DNA of 64,000 bases from the NCBI GenBank assembly GCA_014338405.1, contig JTDE01001117.1:19251-83250 (forward strand). Direction: 5' to 3'. A model generated the notes under the pieces. It worked only from the letters and a program-made list of their open reading frames with translations, was not told the DNA's origin and made no database searches. This stretch comes from Paragonimus skrjabini miyazakii. Taxonomy: Eukaryota; Platyhelminthes; Trematoda; Plagiorchiida; Troglotrematidae. Of the stretch, positions 37,386 to 50,123 are shown piece by piece. Both the position numbers and the translations under genes were made by a program. The first letter of the stretch is position 1. Each line of letters opens with the position of its first letter.

Positions 37386-37541
37386 CTCGTACTTAACCGG
37401 AACTTTCAGCCAGTCCGTTTCGAAAAGAAACACTAAACTCGGGTTCTGTTCTTGTTAAAGCTAGTTAGTTGTGCATGACATTACCATAGTCGGGATTAGA
37501 AACCCTGTCAAGCTTTCGTAACGTATTGACCACTGCGCCAT
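37386..37541 (-). mobile_element. Hammerhead-repeat, old copy (copy 7)
   Basis: On the minus strand this reads GGCGCAGTGGTCAATACG, AATCCCGAC, then a hammerhead remnant at 37,431-37,474 (CTAACTAG, AACAGAACCCGAGTTTAGTG), then TTCTTTTCGAAA and GGCTGAAAGTTC. Core positions G5 and G8 are mutated, so it is inactive. The downstream hairpin has a GAAA loop with a partly wobble-paired stem. It is one of the most diverged copies. Confidence 0.6.
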
Positions 37542-37919
37542 TAACCTCACATTGAGCGCATTCGAATTATCATAACTGAACGCTCAATTATGGTCGCTTG
37601 TGAGTAATAACCAGGTTACCCTATCATCTCGATAGAACACAAAATAAATGTGTTGTTAATCTCTGTCTTTAACTCCGCCATTCAAACTTCCGAAACGTGT
37701 GCTAGTTCGGCAGGATAACCGGAACAAGTTGTCAGTAATTCGTCTCCACACCTTCGGTTTTTACTGATCTATATGACCTGATTTGATAATGTTTATAATA
37801 CGCACAAAAGTTATAAAATTATGAGGGCCTGATAAAAGTTCCCGGAGACAAATATTTGTACAGTTAGCTTCTTGTGAATTCTACGTGAATATGCAGAGGA
37901 TTGAAAAATGTATACACTG

Positions 37920-38290
37920 AAAATATATATAGCCCTACTGGATGCTCATCGGATAGGATTCACGAACACCGTGCAGATTCGCCTAGTTCCGGATCCACAA
38001 GAAATAGCAATCTATCAGATTGGAACACTAAATGTCAAATCCTGTCAATAAGGGAGGCGGTAGCGATCCGATTAACCTACCGGGATTTGTGGTCACATAC
38101 AATTCTGTTTCAGATGCTGAGGTTTATATGGAGAAACATAGCCTCTCAACCTCTACACTATCCTGTCCCCGTATTACCGATGCAATCCGGTTAGTACTGA
38201 CTACTAAAAATCCTTTTTTTCCCGTTCTTATTCTCAGTGGAGTCGTTTTAGTTAATTACCAAACCAATTTTTTCTTACCAACTTTTTGAT
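37920..38290 (+). pseudogene. Possible LINE endonuclease start
   Basis: A frame near 38,013-38,047 reads YQIGTLNVKS. This resembles the start of the apurinic endonuclease domain in fluke CR1-like LINEs (IGTLNVRSL), and a stop follows almost at once. Open frames continue to 38,289 without further recognisable motifs. The match is short, so this is tentative. Confidence 0.28.
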
Positions 38291-41200
38291 TTTTAATCTC
38301 TAAACCGCTACTTAATTGTGTTTACCTGTGCTAAACTTGGGTGATAATTCATCGAAAAAGTCAGTTCCCCAATACTGTGTTGTCCGTAATTTCTAGGGGG
38401 ATTTTCAGTAATATGAAACACAAAAGGAAATGTCTTCATTCCGAAGTTCATCGCGGGAGATTCTATTATTTACCGTGTGACTGTGCTTTTCTTCTTTGCT
38501 TGTAAGTTCTTTAAGCAGGTTTATGGTCTACTCCAAATTACGCAGATGGTCAATATTATATGAATGCATACGATGTTGGTTGGTTGAAGACAACGTGCAA
38601 AAAATTGCCCTTAAAGATTCCTTATAACATATAGATTTGCACTTTGTAATAACGTTTTTCTATGCCTGGTAATGATGTAGATAATTTGCAATTAACAGTA
38701 TTACTGCGATACAACATGCGACGAAGAATTTGCAGATGATGATCATATTTAGAAATCCCGAATTCTGAATGGAAAATCATTAGTTAAGGGAAGACTCCCG
38801 CACAGGACTTGTAGATGGCGAATGCAAAATTTCACACAACAAACTATGTTTTGATCGGACCATTAAAACAAAACAGGTGGCAAAGGGAAACTGGTTGATC
38901 AGTCAAATAGATACCCTAACCGGTCGATGGATAGTTAGTTGGTTGAATTAATGGAGCCTAGCGACTGTACTGAAAATAAGCACTTGCTAGGCATTCGTGA
39001 TTAAACCACTGTCTGGTGCAACGCAAAGAATAGACAACCTATTTTTGAAGCCAAATCGCAACCCAGCCCTCCAACGGTTTGACTGAAAAGAATAAAAATG
39101 ACCCGTAGCGATAGAATCCTCCAGTGTTCTGGCGAAACCTTAGTACTGCTTACTTGAGTTGAAGTCAGCTTCTGATGTCCACGTCATCCAACTAACCCAT
39201 CTAATCAGTCATTTCGTACGCGCATTTTGGTGTTACATATACGGCCGTTCTAAATTGTGGATATTTTTTAACAATTACACAATGTCATCGACTGTCGGCC
39301 AAATTGCACTCTGTACGAGCTGTATTCTCCATCATATGAATATAAGATTTCAAGGGAAAGATTATCAAGCTGATACATCGGAAGGTTGACGGTCACTCCT
39401 CTCACTTTAACAGTATCGCCAGTGTTTTTATTACATTCTGCTCAAGGAATAAATATACTAACGGTTCTTTTCTCCGGTTTCATCAGCACGCCACTGACCC
39501 TGTTATCGACGGCTGGAATCATTCGAGGTAACACCCAATAGCTTTCATATTTAACACGACTGAATTTACTGCACCTAATTAGATAGGATGTAACTGTCTC
39601 AGTCTAACCATCTTAGTTTCACGTTGACAGTCATCGCAGGCAGAAACCACTATTCTTTCGAAGGGAACCCCTTGTCACTGTTGTTGCTTGTCAAGTGTGT
39701 GCGCTCAAAGAACATGCATAGGAGTCTCTGCATTAGTTGCGGCTGGTAACATTTTGGCACGCCCACAATCTTTTATTCATCTAACTCTGGTGGAGCTATG
39801 TCATGAAATTTTCTTCACAGAACACGTTATTCCTTGCCTACTCTCGTTTATATGCCAACATCATACAGTTAATCATTTCACCGTACAGTCATTCCTGCTT
39901 AGCTTTTCATTGAGTTAGTTCCCTTACCACAAAATCTTACTGTCGGGTAACTCAACCTAAAGTTTATATTGCTAATAAGGCAGTAACCTCGTCCATATAA
40001 GAATATGGAAAAATAACTGAACACTCACGTTCCGGAAAGTTCTTCGTCAGTCCTCGACCAACCGTACCCCCTCCGTCATATGTAATAAAACTAATCGTAT
40101 GAACTCGTAAACTATCCTGAGCACGTAGCTATGATAATTCGCTCTTGTTTTGTAGCAAAAATGTGACCGACAATGTACGCGCTTTGGATTTATGTCAGCT
40201 GCGTAGCACAGAAAATGTTCGCTCATAATATACTATATTGTGAATGTTGTATGTCACAATACTCCTCCCATCAGAACAATGGATGAGCAAGGTTTGACTG
40301 TAAAATGTTGGATACATATGAGGTCGTGGTTACCAAAAGCAGTACAGAAATCACATGACTAGGGAACGGTTAGCAAGGCTAGTAGAAAATGTTGCTGGCC
40401 AAACAATAAGTACGGTGAATTCCATGTTAAGTACGCAAAAAAAATGTTTCGCGCTACAACAAAGTTCTAGGAATTCCTATTTATTTTTAATAACAAAAAT
40501 AGCTTTCGCATAAGCAGATAATTTCTTAGGTTGTGCAGGCAAGTATATTATAGGCAAATGTAAGTTACTGTCTTCGATATAGCCTGGCTATTACAAAAGT
40601 ACGTGACATACGATTGAGAAACAAATAGCAGGCTTCTGGCATTAAACGGAAATGGAAAACACATGTAGAGAGCACCAAGAGGAGATGCTACGCTTTATCA
40701 ATCGACTGTTGTTCTAATAGTTGAGATAGTATTGTGACTGTGCTCTCCAGTTATGGGAATCTAATACACTCAAATGCGTTGGGAGTGAGGCACGATAGTG
40801 CACGGAATGCTGAAACCGCGTTATAACTTCTGAGACTTACATTTAAAGCGTTATCTTTATAACTTCAGTTCAGCTTTTTTGGCGGAACGTCTGTTGCAAA
40901 TGTTTAATAATTTTATGATTTAACACAGCCGAAGTTTACCAAATCCAACAACATGTCTTCATCTTAAGTGTCATACATTTTATCTCTTTCAACCTAGAAT
41001 AGTTTCAGTGGAGAGTAAGCAAAGTTTTCTTTAAAAAATCTGTCCAATAATTTCATTAACCACCAACCTTCAAAACTTGAAATCCTGAGCAGCACATTCC
41101 AAAAGCTACCAAGAGTGTCCTGACAGTCACAGAACTCATTCGAACAATTGTCGGTAGAGTTTGTTAATATAAGTTATAAGAAGCCTTTTTCAAACAACTT

Positions 41201-41722
41201 CCTTTTCCAGTTCACGAAGAGCCGCTAAACGAATTCAATCTTAGTCCTTGTGTACCGATTATGTACAGATGCGTGGTGAATTCATTGTAATCACTGACTT
41301 GGTTCTTGCGCTTTAGATTTTAAACTTACAATTTGAACTTCCCCACAGTTAGACTGACGAGCAGTAACTATCGGTCAGAGCAAATGTGAAATAACCTACT
41401 GTGTACAGTCCTATGGACACACATTATTCGGAGCAGTTGCAAATGCAAACGTTTCGCCACATAGTTTCCTTCGACAGGTTGCTCTGTTTATGTATCGTTA
41501 TTTTTGATTAATGACAAACACTGGTGTTTTATTTTTCGTTTCTTTTTTAGAAAGGTTGATACGAGTACACGCGTTGTTTGGTAACATGACGCTCTTGCGT
41601 TATTATGTTATTTAGTCACGTGGGTAACGTTCACGTTCCACGGTGCCGTTGTTACGTTCTCATTCGAAACATTTTTATGAAACCCCTTTCTCTGTAGTCA
41701 ATGTGGATTGTGGATTTTGCAG
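38291..41722. other. Gene-free DNA
   Basis: Only short open frames (39,159-39,389 and 39,688-39,918) are present, with no recognisable domain. No repeat family was found. Confidence 0.45.
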
Positions 41723-41831
41723 TGCGCAAAGCACACGATTGCTAGTCACTCTCGGATGGCAACCAGCTCCACTGACGAGCTCAGAAATACCAGTCAGACT
41801 ACGCGGCATACCGTTCGTTAACTCAACAGGA
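41723..41831 (+). CDS. Possible internal exon, unknown protein
   Basis: A TTTTGCAG acceptor preceded by CCCCTTTCTCTGTAG opens a 109-nt stretch that ends at GTAAGT (41,832-41,837). The open frame gives 36 complete codons including VTLGWQPAPLTSSEIPVRLR, with a richer base composition than the surroundings. It would begin with the last base of a split codon and end in phase 0. I recognise no family. It fits an exon of a long-intron gene on the plus strand, but no partner exon is proven. Confidence 0.3.
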
Positions 41832-44800
41832 GTAAGTGGTTAAACAAACCAACACAATCTGACATATCTGAATACGTTTATTATCGGGATTCACAAACGG
41901 TACAGTTTCAGGCAAATGCAACCAGTGTCTCCACTCAAGACGTTCTGTGAATAAATCCATGGCAATTAGATCAGCGGGTCCTTGTTTGAACCATTTAACA
42001 CCATAGGTTACATTTTGACGGATGAACGTCCGAGCAGTACTGTAGTCTGTAGTTATTCAATTCAAGAATCCTTCGGATCCACATCTGTTTGTCACTTCTT
42101 TTATATCACGTTTGCTGTGAAGCTTCAGACTTTGGGGTCCGGTATCACTGTTCCTTTTACAGATTATTTACGGTAGCCTGCAATCTTTGGTATAAGGAGA
42201 AGGCTAGTAATTTATACCACTCAAATATTAGGCAGATGCCCAAGTTTCGTCAGGTTTGTAAGATATCAGTTATAATGGTCACTATTGTGTTGTATCCCTT
42301 TAAAACTGGTAGGTTTACGGCACTGTATATGGGCATAAACTTTGGTTAAGTGCCTGTTTGATAGTGATATGTCTATGCAGTTGGATATTTGAGTTCAACA
42401 AAACGTATGAAAACCCAGAAACTGTGTAAAGAAGCATTAAACTGTAGGTGTATACGGTAGTAGAGGTTTATGAGAAACTTTAATTTTACAGTAAGTTCAG
42501 GGAATCCTGGAGAAGCCACACAAACCAGTTGCTTAGTTTTCGGTGGAATATAAAGTGTATTATTTAGTACTAGCCACTACAATGCAAACAGTTAACTCAT
42601 ACTGATCTTCAATAACTGTGTACAAACAGCGTATCCTAAACTTGAAACAAAACAGAAGAATTTTTTACCCTAGTCACACTAAACTGTATATAATGATTGT
42701 GACTGTCAAAATTCACGCAAACCGACTAGGTTACTTACATTTTTCAACCTAAATTTTTGCTGATCGGATTACATAACTTTTCTTTTCGAATCCACATGTT
42801 AGCAGTTATTGCGTTTCTACAGATCATTCTGCCTCCTATGAAATGAAGTGATAAACATAAATCGTTTCCTGGTTTGAATTCAACCGTATTGATAAAGTCG
42901 ACATTTCGCCAATTCAATCGCATTTGCGAATGCTGAGCTTCCGGTTAGAATAGTAATAAATTGTTGGATAGGGCCTGATCGAAAAGGTTTAATTAATGCA
43001 AAGCTATCTGCGAAACTGAGTTGTGATCAATTGATATCAACCGGAAGCATATGATGCCTAACTGCAATCGCGAATTGGTCCAATTGGAACGTCCACTGAA
43101 ATTACGTTGAAGATAAAACAATCCATAGGACAATCCTTTCATACTACATCATTTTCGTTAAGCAATCATAGGACAAAATTAATATGGTTTCTAATTAACA
43201 TAAATGAAGAATATATCTGCTAATTCGTCAGAGTAAGCTGAAATCAAAGTAGTGAACACGGATTATTTTCTATGTTTCAACACCGGGTTAACTAAAACAC
43301 AATAAATATGAAAACCCTAACCAAGGTGAGTAATAAAATCAGTCAATAGAGGTTACGGACTGCGTGTCAGTTGGCCGTTACGCAATCGCTGTTCTAAATT
43401 GTAAGGTTGATTGACTGTAGGCCAGAAAATATTAAGTTTCAGCACGAACTTCATTTGAACGCAGAGGTCAAGGTTGGTGAGTCAGATACTGTTGGCCTCG
43501 GCAGCGGTCGTCATTCAAAATTTCACCATTTTTGATCATTTTTTTGACACCCAGTCGACAATATGAAAGGCAACTTTCTCAATAGCTGAATGACTAAAGT
43601 AGGTCAGATGAGCAATAATCACACTTGAAACCGTTTTGCTCGCACTAGTCTTCAATTTATGAGGGTGATATACACGCACTTTATCAGACGGTCGCTTTGT
43701 TGTACGATCATTTTATAACATTCGACATGTATAAACGAATGACAACAAACAGTAATTGACTATGAAACGTGGGCGTTTGTTTTTGAGTTGTGACATGACA
43801 ACGGGATTGAAAGAGAGCCCACATGCAAACGGATCACGCGTTAAGTTGCTCCGGCTGAAGTCTTGAGCTTTTCTTGACAACCTGGGCTAATCCACCTCCC
43901 TTGATGAGCGACAAACTTATACACATTTATTGTTTACACGGGGGTGACACGTTTTGGCTCGACCGCTCGCATCGTTTACTAAACAAAACACGCTGGATAG
44001 CTATTTTGCACGATCAGTTCTCGTGAAAGGGTTAGCTCAGTTTTTCACGCCTCATTGATGCAAACCAACAATTTATCCCGGATACGGTGAATTTTTGCCT
44101 TTTATTTGGCGGAACAAATCGGTCAGCGTGACACTATTGATCAGTCCAAGTCGGTTTCTTGCAAACTTTTTGCTGGATTAAACTAGCTTTTGTTACATCA
44201 CCATCAAGTAAAATTGTTTGGCCGTTGCTGTCTTACTCCAGCAAATTTGATACTATTAAAGACTGAGTTAAATAATAACACACTACTGTTCACTTTGGAG
44301 TCCCCTTTGATGAGTAATCATCATCCACATGAAATCTGTCTTTCGTTTCTGTAATGATGAATTTCGTACCAAGTGTTAGTATACCGTTTGTTTTTGCAAC
44401 TTGATCGACTCCTGTTCCTTTGTCTAGTCTAAACAACAAAATCCGTTTTTCTATAAACAAATTGTCGCTTTCTCAAAAACTGGTTTATATATGGTGTACA
44501 TTTCAGAAACTGATACCACTAGTTTTGTCAACGTTAGTTTCCATTTTATACCGTTCAAAGCTGTTAATCGATTCAGTGCTAGTGGGTTTAGTGATGAGTC
44601 ATTTACGTCTTCACTTTTGATTTCTTCATCAACTTGACTTTTTTCAGGACGTGGACAGCAAATGTTTAGCCCCTGGCGGTATTACTTCAAGCAAAATACC
44701 GTTCATTTTTAAATAAACGTTCGGAGCACAATGCGGAAAATTACTTCAGAATTTTCAGCATCGTTTTAAAGGTTTACAATAACCAAGTTATCCCATCAGC

Positions 44801-44912
44801 TGAAAGTCACTCGAAGCAGACTACCCTGTAACCCATTCGTAAGTTAGCTATCTTTTAATCCTGTTATCACATCAAAACTCAAAACAAACGTGGCACTCGT
44901 TTGCTCGTTTAG
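41832..44912. other. Gene-free DNA between two exon candidates
   Basis: No exon or repeat was supported. If the two candidates belong to one gene this would be intronic, but their phases do not join directly, so another exon would be needed between them. Confidence 0.35.
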
Positions 44913-45051
44913 AGCATCGTGCATTGGTCATATTACAAAGCGGTTATCTGATAGGGCGCATGTGTATCATTCTTCGAATCTGAACAGTGGTATGGCCGAA
45001 AAGGTCCCTCTAACTGGTTGCTTAGACCGACACTTTACGCCACCACTGCAG
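44913..45051 (+). CDS. Possible internal exon, unknown protein
   Basis: A pyrimidine-rich TTTGCTCGTTTAG acceptor opens a 139-nt stretch that ends at CTGCAG followed by GTACTA. One frame is open throughout and gives 46 codons including GHITKRLSDRAHVYHSSN and AEKVPLTGCLDRHFTPPLQ. It would start with one base of a split codon and end in phase 0. No domain is recognised. The exon call rests on splice signals and frame only. Confidence 0.28.
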
Positions 45052-47771
45052 GTACTATTTTTATCGCTTCCGCAAGTGATAGATGTCTTCGCAAGTTACA
45101 TTCTGCGTAACACCAATCACCAGTTTAGTGGATGCTTACAAAAACATTAGTACGTTGTACTTTACAGCATTGACAAAGCTGTAAATGCGATGTTATTCTT
45201 CTGGAGTTACTTTTCTTGTTAAATTTTTTCCTAAATGATACGTGCACGTGTCTCAATGTTACCTCGTGGTCAGGTCTTTTGTATGCGTGCGCTATTCTCC
45301 CTCTTAACTTTATATTAATTGTCACCTACGCCGGGTGGTATAAAACCCTTACAGTGCTTACGACACGTTTGAAAGCCAGCTGTCCTTACCAAAGAGACAG
45401 TACGTAAATAAATCCAGTATGTTTTCTCAATCTACACCAATCAATTTTAAGCGAAAGGCTTTCTGTTTATTTACAATAGCACCATGCAATAGATTACTGT
45501 ATATCAGCTGAGTATCGCATTGACTTAGTTGAATGGGTTCGGGAGGTTTCGTTGTTGTCGTTTTTCATTGAAAGCACTGATCTTGAACAACGGTACAAAA
45601 TCTGCATGTTCTTCCCATAAACAGACCGGCTATCTCCTAAGTCGATCCATTGCACGAAACACAGTTTACTGTTTCGTATGCTAAACTTTCTTCACGGCAT
45701 CACACAACTCGTTTTATGATATGGCTAACAGAAATTCTGTTTGCTTAGGTTCATTAAGTTGCGGTGACTTGTTATCCCGTGCTTGCAAACTTCAGTTGAA
45801 CTTCCTTACCGGTTTCTCAGGGTTTACCTATTAAACAATAAATGCTACCGACACTGATCCTTTACTCATTCTTCAAGCGCAATCATGAGAGCAAAGTTCA
45901 TGAGTTACGTAAACTTCAAACATGATCACCACGCTATCCTTTGTGCCAGTTTCATTTGATCAATACCACTTCTAAAGAAAACTATTTCATGTATTCTTAC
46001 GCTTTCAAAATCCATATCGTAATCGGTAAATGTTTATTTGTCTCTGGTATGCTCCAATATACTCTCAGTTCAAAACGTACAGAGAATTCACCGACAAATT
46101 CATGGTTTATTACCTGACCCTACAACATTAGCTAACCTGGTCAAAACCCAGCTTGCTTCTGGTTCTTCGAGTTGTTCGCAATTGGCTGTTTACGCTTCGG
46201 AATAAATAAATAATATCAAGACAGATGTAACAACTGTTTGCGCTTCCCGTGGTAGTTAGTGTGGAAACGTCGTTCCAGGAATGTTTTATTTATTATGTGT
46301 AACCTATAATATTTGTCCAGGGTATGTTAGCGTCAGCAATTATTAAGTACCGAACGAAATTTAACCATAGCAAAGGACCGACTTTTTCTTCGCTTTCGAG
46401 TGTCATTTATACATACATGGTGAACCTTTTACTCACTGTAACGCAAGCTGAAATAAACAACAAATTTAGACGTTATCTGTTAATCAGTGGTCTTTATTTT
46501 GGTTGCTTTGTGAAAATGGTTGCTGCTACACCTGAGCGCATGCACGCGTTTGATGTGTTCTGTCGTTTTGGTCGTTTCTCATAAGTTTCATTTACGCCCG
46601 GATGTGTCATTTAATGCACCTAATCTAAAAGTATTAAGAACGGAACCGTGTTTCTGGTTAACCTCTACAGTATCTGATACGATGAGATCATTTTATCTCT
46701 TCTTAGATATACAATCATGAACTTCACTGGTACTTAAATTCTCTGACAAATACCTAAGCAGAAGAATAAAGCGAAAATATGTTAGTCGTGGTTCATAGAC
46801 GCCGGCGTACACATGTGTAACGTATTGTTCACGTGATGGATGTGTTCTACACTGACTCCGTCTACATCAAATGAGCTGCATGGGTAGTTGTTAGGCCAAG
46901 GTTAACAGCCCGTCCGGTATGTGTTCTTTAAGGTAGAGAGAAATCACGGTATGGCACATTAGCACATCTGGACATAACGACATACTTTTCGGACTAGTTT
47001 TTGCGATTACTTAGCAAAGTATGCTCTGAGGGACGTGCTACAAAATTTCTTCATAACCCAGCCATTTTTCTCCGTTTTTTAGCAAATAAGAAACCAGAAT
47101 CAAGGGAGAATATTACTTTTTTTGGTTGTCAAAAGTTGATCAATTAAATATCTACTTTTAAGCTACTTACCTGGTGGTTCATTAATAAAATCATATAGAA
47201 TGCGTGAAAATTTACAAATTAAAATGCCTAGAATATTTACCGAATTACACTTCAGTTGCTAGTAGTAATAGAAATTTTGCTATTGTTTACAAAGTGATAG
47301 TATATCCACGACTCGCAAGGACCGATGCGACGATAGAAATCATAAATGTTGCCGGCCGTGCCCAATGTCGGAAAGTCAAGTTTTAATCTAAGTCCCGTAT
47401 GGGCTGAGTAACAAGTGTACAACAGTCATGTAAGCGTACATCTTTGTTCCTTCGGCTCATTAAAAGCTGTAAAGGAGTGCAGTTTGATATTGTGGAACAC
47501 ATAGGGTGGATGAACTTGAAACAGAACAGGTACGAACGGTGACTTCTCGTCGTACTTATTGTTTTTTGTTTAACCAAATGAATTACGATGGACTTACAGA
47601 ATAGGACTTAAAATTTTGAATATATGCTGCTTTCTGGAAAATTCACTGCGTTGCTTTAGAGGGTTGAACAGGCAAGTACGTCAAACATATCTTGAAGTTG
47701 TCTGTGATACATTCAATACACGAGTGTGTAGATATGGTGTGGTGGTAGATCTCCAGTAGAAGTAACAAAAG
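45052..47771. other. No recognised gene; innexin 3' flank at right edge
   Basis: The last few hundred bases before 47,772 should be the 3' UTR of the minus-strand innexin. No AATAAA was seen on that strand. The first poly(A)-like hexamer I noticed is ATTAAA at 47,382-47,387. Open frames at 46.3-46.7 kb show no domain. Confidence 0.4.
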
Positions 47772-48339
47772 TCAAACAATACTGTCGTCATTGTTACTAG
47801 AATTGTTTATGTTATTCGCTGTGTGCAAAGGAGCAGGCATAACTTGACTCTTATCAGTACGTCTTGTGGTTTTCGTCAGAGTCGTTTCGGATGGTGCAGA
47901 CGCGCCAGCTTCTTGAACGAACCCTGGACCAGCCGGTACCAGCAGATCGGTTAGTCCACCGGTCGCATCCAAATATTTCTGGTCGTCAATTTCATGCAGT
48001 CGCTTGTGACGATAGATATGCCATAGTTCACAAGCCAAGTCACCAGCCATCAAGTCGCCGACATTGATGGAAATCAAACGAATCAGAAAAACACCATCCG
48101 GACGCAAGTAGTTCTCCACAAATTTGCCAGAAGCTGCTTTATCTGTGTCACGAAACACCGACATGATTTTCAGATATTTACGGATAAATTTGACGCGCCG
48201 ATTTGCAAATCCCATTCGGTAGAACCATACAATGAAACTGCTCAACGTAATCATACCAACCATGCAGTGCCAAAACCAAAGGAAAATGTAGATTTTCTCC
48301 AGAAACATGTTGAGTGGGAGTACACATTGCAGTGTATAT
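47772..48339 (-). CDS. Innexin, 3'-terminal coding exon
   Basis: This encodes the C-terminal part of an innexin, the four-pass membrane protein that forms invertebrate gap junctions. The exon opens after a TTGTCTCACAG acceptor (AG at 48,340-48,341), completes a split codon, and gives 188 residues plus a TGA at 47,772-47,774. QCVLPLN (residues 4-10) holds the last conserved Cys of extracellular loop 2. EKIYIFLWFW (14-23) starts transmembrane segment 4, which runs to about residue 40. FVENYLRPDGVFLIRLIS (73-90) and NVGDLMAGDLACELW (92-106) are innexin C-terminal signatures. From about residue 120 the tail is low-complexity (Ser/Thr, then Asn-rich) and ends DSIV. Upstream exons, which would carry TM1-TM3, should lie at higher coordinates or beyond the window; I did not find them. 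Confidence 0.93.
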
Positions 48340-50039
48340 CTGTGAGACAATTGAGAGTAGTCACAAGGATAACGATGATTTAATTTGAGGAAAGGTATAA
48401 GTGTGGAGCAGTCACTGTTACACACTCTAAAAGAGTAACTGCAGACATGTGGCAAAATACGACATATGATTGTGGTTATAACTGTGAAGCATCATTTAAA
48501 ATACCTGTTTCTTCCGTCAAATTAGTTTTCGAGATGAAAAGTTATCACTTACATATCCGTTGAATTCATACAAGGTGTGTAACGTGTTATAACGTTTTCG
48601 TGTAGGCTGAAGAATAATTATGGATTAACCTCGAACAGTATAACAAGTTCCTTCACGAGAGACAGCAATCAATTCATACACGAAAAGCAAAATACATCCG
48701 GAATAACTTGCTATCAAAATCTGCGAACAAAACAACCAACAATTACTTAAGTTTGTAGCTATCGTCCAACTTACAAATTTCCTTATTCGATGAAGCAAGG
48801 AATTCGCGAGCACAAACCAACCAATCTCAAAAGGAAATATCGTTCCAACATCGGATATATGGTTGAAGTATGACTTAGCTATTAGAATAAAATTATATTC
48901 CCCGTGAATGTGTGGAGTTTGATCGATGTGTTTGACGACTTGCTTGGCATGTTACTTAATCTAAAATTAGTTGGAATATGGTTTGTCGATTCATAAAAAA
49001 CTGAATCGATCCGTTTAGTTTTTCATTCCCATTTACAGCATGTTCTATTTACTTATGGTAGAATGACCAATGTGTGCGAAGGCAATACAGCAAGCAGTTG
49101 ATACTTCAGGTATAAATAATGATTTTGAATAAGACCACTGAACGGTACGACTGGCGACGTAAAATCGCCTTTCTTGTTACCACTAATCATGAACGTTTCA
49201 ATAACACGATGAGAAAGGTGTCGATTAATAAACGTTATGATAAACTGCGTATTAGTGTATTGAGACTTGACTGGTCAATCTTGGGTGGCCTGATTATTGA
49301 GCTCAAAATAATTCACTATTAACGATGATCCAAGCTGATTCATTTGTGATTTGCACCCATATTCCATACTAGTGTCTGAAAAGAAATTGTATCATTAGTC
49401 ATATGTTCTTACCGGTTTGTTCCTGTCGTTACTTGGTTAATACAGTTTTCTTTCAAGATAACGTCTGTCGCCATCTCCCAGTATTCACCTGGACATACTT
49501 TTTTCAATAAACCAACTCTCCTGTAGTAATGGTTATCTACCAGGCCATTTGGCGTTTAGTATAATTTCAATGTCATATCTCTTGAATAGTTTAAGTCTAA
49601 GATAGTTTCGGAGTAAAAGCAAGAAAACAGTTTTGGTCTGTTAAGTAGCAGTAGTGTCAAAACTTTTTCACTGCTATTTTTCTCAAGCAGTTGGAAAGTT
49701 TAAAAATAGTTTTGCACATCAAATCTCCTAAATTAGCGTAACTGAAAATCTCCGATACTGTTCAAATAGAAACGTTTTTCGAACTGTAGAGCACCAGCTA
49801 GCAGAGTGCTTTCGGTTTTAATAGTCACAACTACAGAGATAAAGTCTATACTCAAACAAGTTATGTCTACGGTGAGAATTATAAAACATTACTATATAGA
49901 GTTCTTGATCAGGTTGCCCGATCGTCTCGATAGAAGACACAGTTACTGTCTGTTCACTCCTGTTGATAACCTCGCGATTAGGACTTTTTAAATAGGTCGA
50001 AATCTCCGATCTCATTTAAAAGCGTGACCGTGGTTCTAG
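48340..50039 (-). other. Innexin intron (5' side of the terminal exon)
   Basis: This sequence lies upstream of the terminal exon on the innexin strand and should be intronic at least at first. The open frame continues 5' of the acceptor but loses innexin similarity, which supports the splice site. I found no preceding exon encoding the FCDF..GNxQR-type extracellular loop 2 sequence. Confidence 0.5.
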
Positions 50040-50060
50040 TTCCGGAAGTGGCAAGGATAT

Positions 50061-50105
50061 GCACTACTGACGAGCTCTAATGAGAGCGAAACTCGAGTCT
50101 GATGC
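50061..50105 (+). ncRNA. Hammerhead ribozyme, all core positions conserved
   Basis: Core: CTGACGA at 50,067-50,073, GAA at 50,088-50,090, A15.1 at 50,091, U16.1 at 50,098 and C17 at 50,099. Stem II is a perfect GCTC/GAGC with a TAATGA loop. Stem III is A-T, C-G, T-A with a CG loop, which is too tight for a stable monomer. Hammerheads with such short stem III are known in PLEs and similar retroelements, where two copies act together. Stem I pairs GCACTA with TGATGC with one G-T and one C-A mismatch. Predicted cleavage is after 50,099. This is the best candidate for activity in the window. Confidence 0.82.
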
Positions 50106-50123
50106 TTCTTTTCGAAAGAGGCC

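Noticed and set aside
39450..39480. Spliced-leader-like TAACGGTTCT
   Set aside because: Only about ten bases match what I recall of fluke spliced leaders; no ATG, donor or Sm site follows in the right place.
41775..41800. CTGACGAGCTC followed by AGAAA
   Set aside because: No stem II hairpin is possible and it lacks the repeat's flanks; chance match.
48340..48455. Extension of the innexin open frame upstream of the acceptor
   Set aside because: Innexin similarity starts exactly at the splice acceptor, and the upstream residues do not match extracellular loop 2.
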